Shown here: piece by piece, positions 1 through 5,353 of the stretch
How the letters are laid out: each line of letters starts with the position of its first letter
How positions within the stretch are numbered: the stretch's first letter is position 1
Notes under the pieces: generated by a model
What the model saw: the letters and a program-made list of their open reading frames with translations, nothing else
Databases searched by the model: none
Told to the model about the DNA's origin: nothing
Program-made: the position numbers and the translations under genes
NCBI GenBank assembly: GCA_937919125.1
Contig: CALFOB010000217.1
Coordinates: 1-8,116, forward strand
Source of the DNA: an uncultured Micrococcales bacterium
Lineage (GTDB): Bacteria; Actinomycetota; Actinomycetes; Actinomycetales; Microbacteriaceae
DNA: 8,116 bases
Reading direction: 5' to 3'

Positions 1-1232
1 AAATGCTCACCGGCAAGCCACCTTTCACAGGAGAAACTGCAGTCTCTGTTGCTTACCAACATGTAAGTGAAACTGCTCCTGCACCTTCGGTTGTTAACCC
101 AAACATTTCAGCTGCTATTGATTCTGTCGTTATGAAGTCTCTGGCTAAAGATAAGAACGCTAGATTCCAGTCAGCTGCTGAGTTTAGATCTGCATTAGCA
201 GCAGCTGTAACAGGTCAATCAGTTGACCTATTCGAAGATGGGGCTCAGCCACCAACAGCTCCACTTCAGCCAATCATTGAAGAGGTTGCTGAAACTGTTG
301 TTGTTCCTGAGGTTGACCCTTTTGCAGAACTACTTGCTTCAGCAAACGAAGAGGCTACCTCTCCTGTGACCCGTGTTGCTGAAGTTCAAGAGAGCGAACC
401 AACTCAAATATTTGAAGATGGATTCTCGCTGTTAGGTTTTGACGCTGGCCTTGAAGAAGACGAGAAGCAAACCCGTGTTCTCACCAAACCTAAGCAAGAT
501 AAGCCATCAACTGGTCTGCTATGGGGAGTTGGTAGCGGTATCGGTGTTCTAGTTGTCGGTCTAGTTATTTGGCTTATCGCTGGTGGCGCAGCTTTGATTT
601 CCTTCAACGGAGATACTGGCACAAAGATTACTGTTCCAGATGTTGTTGGTAAGACCTACGAGGAAGCAGTTGCCACGCTAGGAACCCAAGATCTTCTAGC
701 TCTCAGAGAACTTGAAGTAAGCAGCACAGTTCCTGCTGGAACAGTTATTTCAACTGATCCTCCTGCAGGTGAACAAGTTGGTGCGAAGACAACAATTACT
801 GTTCTAGTTTCTTCAGGTCAGGAATTGTCTCTGATGCCGGATGTTTCTGGAATGACTGAGCAGGATGCAATCCTGGCAATCACAAATGCCAAATTAGTTC
901 TTGGAACAATCACTCAAAGTGATTCACCAACTGTTGCTAAGAACATGGTTATGTCTAGCGAACCAGCTGCTAACACTCAGGTAACTGCAGGAACTGTCGT
1001 GAACCTAGTTCTTTCAACAGGAAGTGTTCTAGTGCCTGATGTTGTGAACCTAGACATCAGTGATGCAAGATCTCAGTTGACTGCAGCTCAGGTTGGTTAC
1101 ACAGTAGAAACCGATGTCGATGTTACCTGTGAAGGAACAGCAGGAACTGTAGTAGTTGCTCAATCAATTTCAGCAGGAATTCAACCTCAAGCTCAGACAA
1201 TAACTCTGACTCTTGAGTGTTTGGTTAATTAG
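1..1232 (+). CDS. pknB: Serine/threonine protein kinase PknB, C-terminal part (5' truncated by window edge)
   Basis: Membrane-anchored Ser/Thr kinase that in Actinobacteria senses peptidoglycan fragments or lipid II and phosphorylates cell-division and wall-synthesis proteins. Frame is read from base 3, and the first Met (base 3) is internal because the frame enters open. Residues 1-67 are the last kinase subdomains: LTGKPPF, then SVAYQHV, then a KSLAKD...RFQSA segment containing the subdomain XI Arg. Residues 70-168 are an acidic juxtamembrane linker in which FEDG occurs twice (77-80, 137-140). Residues about 171-201 form one membrane helix. Three extracellular PASTA repeats follow (about 208-271, 277-339, 342-407), each starting near a P-D-V core. 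Many relatives, such as the mycobacterial protein, have four. The third repeat has two cysteines (C376, C406) that could form a disulfide. Upstream neighbours (pknA, pbpA, rodA, pstP) would be expected outside the window. The 3' end overlaps convergent trpG by 4 bases and no terminator is visible. Confidence 0.95.
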   Translation, partial: MLTGKPPFTGETAVSVAYQHVSETAPAPSVVNPNISAAIDSVVMKSLAKDKNARFQSAAEFRSALAAAVTGQSVDLFEDGAQPPTAPLQPIIEEVAETVVVPEVDPFAELLASANEEATSPVTRVAEVQESEPTQIFEDGFSLLGFDAGLEEDEKQTRVLTKPKQDKPSTGLLWGVGSGIGVLVVGLVIWLIAGGAALISFNGDTGTKITVPDVVGKTYEEAVATLGTQDLLALRELEVSSTVPAGTVISTDPPAGEQVGAKTTITVLVSSGQELSLMPDVSGMTEQDAILAITNAKLVLGTITQSDSPTVAKNMVMSSEPAANTQVTAGTVVNLVLSTGSVLVPDVVNLDISDARSQLTAAQVGYTVETDVDVTCEGTAGTVVVAQSISAGIQPQAQTITLTLECLVN

Positions 1233-1864
1233 AGATTTAGAAGCGGGCTAAGTTGCTTAGCTCTTTCAGCTGCACCCTTAAGTCCTAGAGATTCCAACCA
1301 GTTGCCAAGCATTTGATATCCGCCCTGAGTGAGAACTGATTCAGGGTGGAATTGAACTCCATAAATAGGTAAGGTCTTGTGTTGCAGACCCATGATCACT
1401 CCACCGGCAGTCTTGCTTGTAACAACAATATCTTCAGGAACAGTGTTGGCTACGACAGCTAGTGAGTGATATCTAGTTGCTGTGAAGGGCTCAGGAACAT
1501 CTTTATAAACCAAGCTGTCATCATGGAACACCTGACTGGTCTTTCCATGCATCAGTTCTTCAGCACTTGTAACAGTTGCTCCCATAGCTTCAGCAATTGC
1601 TTGATGACCTAGACAAACACCGAATACTGGTTGTCCTGACTTCAAAGCAAGCTTCACTGTTGGAACACTCAAACCTGCCTCTGCTGGTGACCCAGGTCCA
1701 GGGGAGATCAAGACGGCATCATATTTAGCCAATAGATCTGGTAACTCAGCCTCGGTCACGACATCGTTACGAAGTACCTCTGTTTGAGCACCAAGCTGCT
1801 GAAGGTAGCCATTCAGCGTATAAACAAAGGAGTCGTAGTTATCCAGGACCAAAATCTTAACCAT
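1229..1864 (-). CDS. trpG: Anthranilate / aminodeoxychorismate synthase glutaminase component (TrpG/PabA)
   Basis: Class I glutamine amidotransferase, 211 aa, the usual full length. It releases ammonia from glutamine for the chorismate-using partner TrpE (tryptophan) or PabB (folate). Visible motifs are the N-terminal ILVLDNYDSFVYTL, the oxyanion region SPGPGSP (54-60), nucleophile Cys84 in GVCLGHQAIAEA, HGKTS (106-110), YHSLAV (132-137) and the catalytic His173/Glu175 pair in VQFHPES. Sequence alone does not separate TrpG from PabA. In Actinobacteria this copy next to pknB is annotated either way and no trpE or pabB partner is in the window, so the symbol is provisional. Start is ATG at 1864-1862 with no Shine-Dalgarno. 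A possible promoter (TTACGA, 17 bp, TAGTCT) would give only a 2-3 nt leader. The stop codon lies inside the last bases of pknB on the other strand. Confidence 0.93.
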   Translation of the reverse strand: MVKILVLDNYDSFVYTLNGYLQQLGAQTEVLRNDVVTEAELPDLLAKYDAVLISPGPGSPAEAGLSVPTVKLALKSGQPVFGVCLGHQAIAEAMGATVTSAEELMHGKTSQVFHDDSLVYKDVPEPFTATRYHSLAVVANTVPEDIVVTSKTAGGVIMGLQHKTLPIYGVQFHPESVLTQGGYQMLGNWLESLGLKGAAERAKQLSPLLNL

Positions 1865-1914
1865 AAGGATTCAAGACTAACTTGCCAAGGCTCGCCTCGT
1901 AATAGAATTGTGGA
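1865..1914. promoter_or_regulatory. Divergent trpG/crgA promoter region (50 bp)
   Basis: For crgA (+) the best -10 is TAGAAT at 1903-1908, ending 6 nt before the ATG at 1915, so the transcript would start at or next to the start codon. TTGCCA at 1882-1887 is a possible -35 with a short 15-bp spacer. For trpG (-), TTACGA (1902-1897) and TAGTCT (1879-1874) are 17 bp apart and place initiation about 2-3 nt before the ATG. Neither gene has a convincing Shine-Dalgarno. The two predicted promoters interleave, so they may compete for polymerase. Confidence 0.45.
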
Positions 1915-2202
1915 ATGTCTGATATTGAAAAGAAAACCTCAAAGCTTCCAAAGCGTCCAGCTAAGCCAGCCGCTCCTGATTCTGTCAAGGTAACTAAGAA
2001 CAAGGACGGCAACCCAGCGTGGTTCCTGCCTGTGACTCTTACTTTCCTAATCGTGGGTCTTGTATGGATCATGGTTTACTACATCAGCCAGACCGTATTC
2101 CCTCTAGGTTCAGGAACACCAATCAACATTGGTGCAGGAAACATCATCGTAGGCTTCGGTCTAATGATGGTTGGTTTCGGTCTACTAACCCGCTGGAAGT
2201 AA
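1915..2202 (+). CDS. crgA: Cell division protein CrgA
   Basis: Small actinobacterial membrane protein, 95 aa, that at the septum interacts with FtsZ, FtsQ/FtsI and wall-synthesis proteins and helps coordinate sporulation septation or polar growth. The N-terminal ~34 residues are basic, Pro/Lys-rich and cytoplasmic. Two membrane helices follow (about 36-58 and 73-92). Family signatures seen are the NPAWFLP entry to the first helix, WIMVYY at its end, a short loop with G-x-G-x-P-I-N-I-G, and the second helix ending in LLTRWK. Length and architecture match the family. The gene stands alone, divergent from trpG, and its TAA ends at the base immediately before the rhomboid gene's end on the opposite strand. 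The ATG start is supported by TAGAAT 6 nt upstream, consistent with a leaderless mRNA. No sortase gene lies between crgA and trpG, as it does in several relatives. Confidence 0.93.
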   Translation: MSDIEKKTSKLPKRPAKPAAPDSVKVTKNKDGNPAWFLPVTLTFLIVGLVWIMVYYISQTVFPLGSGTPINIGAGNIIVGFGLMMVGFGLLTRWK

Positions 2203-3024
2203 TTAGTTATACAAACTATTTATTGGTGCATTAGCAACAACCCAGATAACTACCAGGGCTATTCCAATTCCAATTAGTGAAACTGTTTGAACAGTTGGCT
2301 TAACTCGATTTCTAGTTGTCACCAAAACATATCCGACTGCTGCACCAACTACTAATCCACCTACGTGAGCTTCCCAAGCTATGCCTGGCAGGAATCCTAG
2401 AACTAAGTTAATTCCGATGATGATATACATCTGTCCTGCATTTAGTTTCATGACAATCAAGAAAACTAAGTAAGCACCCATCAAACCAAACACAGCCCCG
2501 CTTGCTCCAACTACGCTGCCGAACTGTGTTGAGAGAACTAAGAAACCTAGCCCTCCACCAAATATTGAAAACGCATATAGAACTAGGAATCTAATCTTGC
2601 CGAGCATTGGCTCAAGCAGAGTGCCTAATACAAACAAGGAATACATGTTGAAAAGAATGTGTGTGATCTGCGTAGTTGAGTGAGCGAAGCTTGAAGTGAA
2701 AACCCTGATCAGGCTTCCTTCTTCAGTTATGCTGCCTACGTTTCCATACCAAAGAGCGTAAGTCAGATCAGGAAAAAGTAGTTGCGCTCCATAAACAAGA
2801 ATGTTTAGAGCCATCAGTGCAACAGTTATTGGTGCCGCACTAAAAATTGATTTTTGAAAAGTAGCTTTTTGAATCTTGACTCTGTCTTTTGCATCTTCAG
2901 GGCACAGGAAACCTATTGCTCCTGGTGTTGCACAGTCAACGCAAATGAATCTCTCGCAGCGTTGGCAAGACACCCCGGTCTCTCGATCGGGGTGTCTGTA
3001 ACAACTAGTTGAAAGTTCTGACAC
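2203..3024 (-). CDS. Rhomboid family intramembrane serine protease with N-terminal Cys/His zinc-finger-like domain
   Basis: Polytopic membrane protease, 273 aa, that cleaves substrate helices within the bilayer. Residues 8-41 hold an ordered cluster C8-H11-C20-C23-C28-C31-C41, a B-box-type zinc-binding pattern common in actinobacterial rhomboids. From about residue 60 there are six to seven hydrophobic segments. The catalytic dyad is visible: Ser175 in GASGAVFG and His220 in WEAHVGG. Also present are the HILFNMYS helix (H122, N126; oxyanion/active-site side) and the R107-x-x-T110...F113-x-H115 loop. Start is GTG (3024-3022), sharing one base with the TAG stop of the upstream cyclophilin gene (TAGTG), which implies translational coupling in one transcript. 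A strong hairpin falls in codons 10-19. The 3' end abuts convergent crgA with no gap and no terminator. The physiological substrate is unknown. Confidence 0.93.
   Translation of the reverse strand: MSELSTSCYRHPDRETGVSCQRCERFICVDCATPGAIGFLCPEDAKDRVKIQKATFQKSIFSAAPITVALMALNILVYGAQLLFPDLTYALWYGNVGSITEEGSLIRVFTSSFAHSTTQITHILFNMYSLFVLGTLLEPMLGKIRFLVLYAFSIFGGGLGFLVLSTQFGSVVGASGAVFGLMGAYLVFLIVMKLNAGQMYIIIGINLVLGFLPGIAWEAHVGGLVVGAAVGYVLVTTRNRVKPTVQTVSLIGIGIALVVIWVVANAPINSLYN
2968..2997 (-). repeat. Perfect 10-bp inverted repeat forming a GNRA-type hairpin within the rhomboid mRNA
   Basis: AGACACCCCG (2968-2977) is followed ten bases later by its exact reverse complement (2988-2997). In the rhomboid mRNA (minus strand) the arms enclose an A.C mismatch, then U-A and C-G pairs closing a GAGA tetraloop, which fits the stable GNRA class. 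It spans nucleotides about 28-57 after the GTG, in codons for the zinc-finger-like segment. No U-tract follows, so it is not an ordinary intrinsic terminator. Confidence 0.7.
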
Positions 3025-3557
3025 TAAGCCGCAACTGTTTCGATTGAGATGCTCTCAATAACAACTGGTTCTAGTGGCTTGTCTTGTGCTCCAGTTTTTA
3101 CTGCAGCAATGTTGTCAACTACTTCCTTAGAAGCGTCATCTGCAACTTCACCAAAGACAGTGTGCTTGCCATATAGCCAGCCAGTGTCTGCAACAGTGAT
3201 GAAGAACTGAGAACCGTTAGTTCCAGGTCCTGCGTTAGCCATTGCTAGCTTGTAAGGATCGTTGAAGTTGTGCTCGCTAATTTCATCCTTGAAGTTGTAG
3301 CCAGGGCCACCCATTCCGGTTCCTGTTGGGTCTCCACCTTGAATCATGAAGTTAGGAATGATGCGGTGGAAGATAACGCCGTTGTATAGCGGCTTTCCTG
3401 TGTGCTTCTCTCCTGTGCGAGGGTCAGTCCACTCTTTAGTGCCATCAGCAAGACCAACGAAGTTGGCTACGGTTACTGGGGCATCTAGGCCGAAAAGGTT
3501 GATCTTTATGGCTCCGTGGTTGGTGTTTAGGGTTGCGATGTGAGTTGTATTTGTCAT
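3024..3557 (-). CDS. ppiA: Cyclophilin-type peptidyl-prolyl cis-trans isomerase, cytoplasmic
   Basis: Folding catalyst for Xaa-Pro bonds, 177 aa, a single cyclophilin domain without signal peptide or membrane helix, hence cytoplasmic. All the classical cyclophilin A active-site positions are present: H64-R65 and F70-M71-x-Q73 in FHRIIPNFMIQGGDPTGTG, A107-N108 and Q117/F119 in MANAGPGTNGSQFFI, and W127-L128 and H132 in GWLYGKHTVFG. An insertion around residues 41-55 (KEWTDPRTGEKHTGK) is typical of this actinobacterial subgroup. Start is ATG at 3557. A TATAGT at 3580-3575 is a plausible -10 with no good -35. The gene is first in a two-gene unit with the rhomboid protease: its TAG stop overlaps the rhomboid GTG by one base. 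The same pairing near pknB and the replication origin is common in Actinobacteria. Confidence 0.95.
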   Translation of the reverse strand: MTNTTHIATLNTNHGAIKINLFGLDAPVTVANFVGLADGTKEWTDPRTGEKHTGKPLYNGVIFHRIIPNFMIQGGDPTGTGMGGPGYNFKDEISEHNFNDPYKLAMANAGPGTNGSQFFITVADTGWLYGKHTVFGEVADDASKEVVDNIAAVKTGAQDKPLEPVVIESISIETVAA

Positions 3558-3574
3558 GTAATCATTCTCGCACG

Positions 3575-3604
3575 ACTATAAACGCTCGATATAACCCCTA
3601 TATC
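3575..3604 (-). promoter_or_regulatory. Probable ppiA promoter with AT-rich inverted repeat upstream
   Basis: TATAGT (3580-3575, minus) could be the -10 of ppiA, giving a leader of about 10 nt. Just upstream is a perfect 6-bp inverted repeat, GATATA-N5-TATATC (3588-3604), lying where the spacer and -35 would be. It could be an operator, or simply AT-rich sequence. No convincing -35 hexamer is visible. Confidence 0.3.
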
Positions 3605-3628
3605 TCCGCCAATGTCAGTGCCAGACCT

Positions 3629-3634
3629 TACAAT
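3629..3634 (+). promoter_or_regulatory. Candidate -10 (TACAAT) for the leader ORF / orphan protein gene
   Basis: TACAAT at 3629-3634 ends 7 nt before the ATG at 3642, the same geometry as the other putative leaderless starts in this window. No good -35 lies 16-18 bp upstream. A second -10-like hexamer, TATAGG at 3675-3680, ends 5 nt before the ATG at 3686 and could drive the main gene directly. Confidence 0.35.
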
Positions 3635-3641
3635 GTTGTAG

Positions 3642-3689
3642 ATGTTTCCAATCGGGGATATTCGAACTCAAGGTTATAGGTGGGCATGA
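3642..3689 (+). CDS. Possible 15-codon leader ORF coupled to the downstream orphan gene
   Basis: An ATG at 3642 opens a 15-residue frame (MFPIGDIRTQGYRWA) that closes with TGA at 3687-3689. The stop overlaps the downstream ATG (3686-3688) as ATGA, the classical coupling arrangement. A TAG lies directly before this ATG, so the frame cannot be longer. The TACAAT hexamer 7 nt upstream would allow a leaderless transcript starting here. The MFPIG start loosely resembles VPVG and MPIG segments of the downstream protein, so it might be a remnant of the same repeat. A frame this short can arise by chance. It is listed because of the combined promoter spacing and stop/start overlap. Confidence 0.25.
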   Translation: MFPIGDIRTQGYRWA

Positions 3690-4192
3690 ATACAGAGGTC
3701 CTGTTAGCGCGTGGGGAGACCGTAACCTCTTTTGAGATACCCGCGGCCGGTCGCCTCAAAGTATCCTGGCCTGAGCCGAAAGTAATGAAGATGCTTGTCC
3801 CTGTGGGCATGAAACTAGGAGCTGTAAAGAAGGATTTTCAAGAAAATTTCAGTGAAATTCTCAACCCTGATCTCCTAAATCACCTAGATATCGCTTGGCC
3901 AGCCAACCCAGATAAGCAAATCGACCGCAAACCAGTTGCGGTGGATCCTTGGGATGACATTCAAATTGAGATTGTTCCATTGAAAAAACCACGCACGGAA
4001 GCCGAAATCGAGCTAGATCGCCCTCGAATCACCATTCAGATGGGCCAAAGAGTCGATGAATTTAGTGAAAATTGTAAGCAGCACCTTCGTCCAGAGCTGT
4101 TCGAGCACGTAGTTCGCCTCTGGTCAGACCCTGACTACTGCCGAGCTGTTATGCCTATTGGCAGAAATCTACTTATCCGCGGTTGCGCTTAG
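3686..4192 (+). CDS. Unrecognised 168-aa protein with an internal two-copy repeat
   Basis: I do not recognise this family. Start is placed at ATG 3686 because of the ATGA overlap with the leader ORF. GTG 3680 in the same frame adds two residues, and a TAG at 3677-3679 blocks anything longer. Numbering from the GTG, two segments 75 residues apart align: about 44-73 and 119-148. They share G, then F-x-E-N, then L-x-P-x-L-x-x-H, then W, eight identities over 52-73/127-148 plus conservative D/E and L/F/V changes. Between them is a charged Lys/Pro/Glu linker. There is no signal peptide or membrane helix, so it is probably cytoplasmic. The first ~80 coding bases are GC-rich (48 of 80 in 3701-3780), unlike the surroundings, which may reflect transfer or rapid divergence. 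The 3' end overlaps the convergent HTH gene by 20 bases. That the frame is a real gene is likely but not certain. Confidence 0.65.
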   Translation: MNTEVLLARGETVTSFEIPAAGRLKVSWPEPKVMKMLVPVGMKLGAVKKDFQENFSEILNPDLLNHLDIAWPANPDKQIDRKPVAVDPWDDIQIEIVPLKKPRTEAEIELDRPRITIQMGQRVDEFSENCKQHLRPELFEHVVRLWSDPDYCRAVMPIGRNLLIRGCA

Positions 4193-4445
4193 GCTTAGCC
4201 GGCCAACCCAAAGCTCCAACAGCCTTTAGAAGCTCTTCTGGAGAAACCTTGAGTTCCTGACAGAGTCTTCCAACTGTGCCAGATGGGATCTCTCGCTCTA
4301 GGTGGAAATATCTGCTCAAGCTTGATTTCTGCATGCCTGTAGCGATTGCGAACTGGTTTAGAGACTTGTAGCCTCTTGCTTCGTACTTAGAAACAAACCA
4401 GTTCCAAGCGGATTGAATGTTTTCTGCTGATTGCTTTTGAACCAT
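4173..4445 (-). CDS. Small helix-turn-helix (XRE/Cro-like) DNA-binding regulator
   Basis: 90-aa protein made almost entirely of a lambda-repressor-like HTH. Residues about 27-50 (KSLNQFAIATG then MQKSSLSRYFH) fit helices 2 and 3, with the Gly turn and the Ser-Ser-Leu-Ser-Arg start of the recognition helix. Residues 53-75 (IPSGTVGRLCQELKVSPEELL) match the closing helices of XRE domains. An N-terminal helix precedes it and a basic tail (KPKRNRG) ends it. There is no ligand-binding or protease domain, so it resembles Cro-type or antitoxin-like single-domain regulators. Start is ATG 4445, since a TAA codon lies directly upstream in frame. An AAGGAG (4468-4463) sits 17 nt before the ATG, unusually far. 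A promoter lies at 4528-4500. It overlaps the convergent orphan gene by 20 bases. Its targets are unknown and could include its own promoter. Confidence 0.8.
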   Translation of the reverse strand: MVQKQSAENIQSAWNWFVSKYEARGYKSLNQFAIATGMQKSSLSRYFHLEREIPSGTVGRLCQELKVSPEELLKAVGALGWPAKPKRNRG

Positions 4446-4499
4446 TTAGTGTTAGTTACCTGCTCCTTGAAGCCCCATGCACTTGCATCCAATACACAC

Positions 4500-4528
4500 T
4501 TTATACACATAATCGGGAACATGCTCAA
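4500..4528 (-). promoter_or_regulatory. Sigma70-type promoter for the HTH regulator
   Basis: TTGAGC (4528-4523) and TATAAA (4505-4500) on the minus strand are separated by exactly 17 bp. Initiation near 4493 would give a leader of about 48 nt. The plus-strand 9-mer TTATACACA (4501-4509) overlaps the -10 and matches the DnaA-box consensus TTWTNCACA. Confidence 0.6.
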
Positions 4529-4548
4529 ACTCTCCGCGAGTTGTCAGG

Positions 4549-5337
4549 TTATATTTCAAAAAGTTCACCAAAGCCTTCAAATTCATAGAATCTGATGTAT
4601 TCAACGAGGAGTTTGTTTGAATCAGGTAGCTCTGGATCTAACGGTCCGCCTAGGTTTCCACCAACGGCCAGGTTTAGCAGGATGTAGAAAGGGTGGTCGT
4701 ATACCCATTTATTTGGCGCTACGCTCTCAGGGGTTGCTGAGAAGTACTCTTTGTCATCAACAAACCAACTGATATGGCCTGGTTTCCAGTTGATTGAGAA
4801 TTCGTGCCATTCTCCAGCCAAGCTCTGATCGAAAATTAGCTTTCCTCCGCAGCCGTTATCCCCGAAGTAACCTGGGCCGTGAAGAGTTCCTAGTGCCTCA
4901 AGAGGAGCCTTGCCCACCCATTCCATAATGTCTATTTCGCCAGCTAAAGGCCAACCTTCGGTATCCATTGTGTCGCCAAGCATCCAGAATGCCGGCCATA
5001 GCCCTGCTCCTGCTGGAACCATTGCCTTGATGGCTAATCTGCCGTACTGGAAGTGAAGTTTGTTCTTAGTAACTAACCTTGCGCTGGTCCACTCTGCAGG
5101 TCCATAGTAGGCCTCTCCTGCTGATGCATCAGTTACTCTTCGAGCTTCAAGCTCTAACTGGCCTTCCGCATTAACGAATGCGTTCTCTGCTGTGTAAACC
5201 TGAAGTTCATTGTTTCCCCACCCAGGGATTCCATGAGATGTTCCATCACCTAGATCTCGTCCCCAAATCTTTGGGTCAGGAACAGATCCTTCTCCACTAG
5301 AGAACTCTTCGGACCAAATTAGTCTGTTTTCTGACAT
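4549..5337 (-). CDS. Glycoside hydrolase family 16 beta-glucanase (laminarinase-like), no signal peptide
   Basis: 262-aa single-domain GH16 enzyme of the jelly-roll fold, expected to hydrolyse beta-1,3- or mixed-linkage glucans such as laminarin with retention of configuration. Signatures in order: N-terminal LIWSEEF, substrate-cleft GWGNNELQVYT (39-49), GRLAIKAMVP (99-108), LWPAFWML (113-120), the catalytic GEIDIMEW with nucleophile Glu134, Asp136 and acid/base Glu139, WHEFSINW (177-184), and LLNLAVGGNLGG (220-231). The E-x-D-x-x-E spacing is the laminarinase type rather than the shorter lichenase type. Length covers only the catalytic domain; no carbohydrate-binding module is present. Notably the protein starts directly at the domain, and the upstream frame has no alternative start before a TAA, so no secretion signal is encoded. 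It may act on imported oligosaccharides or leave the cell by another route. It is divergent from the secreted-protein gene. Exact substrate is not deducible here. Confidence 0.92.
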   Translation of the reverse strand: MSENRLIWSEEFSSGEGSVPDPKIWGRDLGDGTSHGIPGWGNNELQVYTAENAFVNAEGQLELEARRVTDASAGEAYYGPAEWTSARLVTKNKLHFQYGRLAIKAMVPAGAGLWPAFWMLGDTMDTEGWPLAGEIDIMEWVGKAPLEALGTLHGPGYFGDNGCGGKLIFDQSLAGEWHEFSINWKPGHISWFVDDKEYFSATPESVAPNKWVYDHPFYILLNLAVGGNLGGPLDPELPDSNKLLVEYIRFYEFEGFGELFEI

Positions 5338-5353
5338 GGTTGCTTTCTGTGGA

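Noticed and set aside
404..622. Minus-strand 72-aa open frame inside pknB
   Set aside because: It lies opposite the clearly conserved linker and membrane helix of PknB, has no ribosome binding site, and its Pro/Ser/Arg-rich composition is typical of an antisense shadow.
1857..2234. Overlapping short frames on both strands across crgA (1857-2072 minus, 2019-2234 plus)
   Set aside because: crgA itself is a confident family match on the plus strand; the others show no recognisable domain and carry the low-complexity look of alternative frames.
3346..3543. Plus-strand 65-aa frame opposite ppiA
   Set aside because: The opposite strand encodes a fully conserved cyclophilin active site, so this frame is a shadow.
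3648..3672. Minus-strand GAGTTCGAATATCC resembling a tRNA T-arm
   Set aside because: The bases flanking the TTCGAAT loop do not pair as a 5-bp stem, and no acceptor, D or anticodon arms can be assembled around it.
3628..3810. Minus-strand 60-aa frame upstream of ppiA
   Set aside because: It would have to overlap the start of the orphan gene and its promoter, shows no domain, and sits in a GC-rich patch where open antisense frames arise easily.
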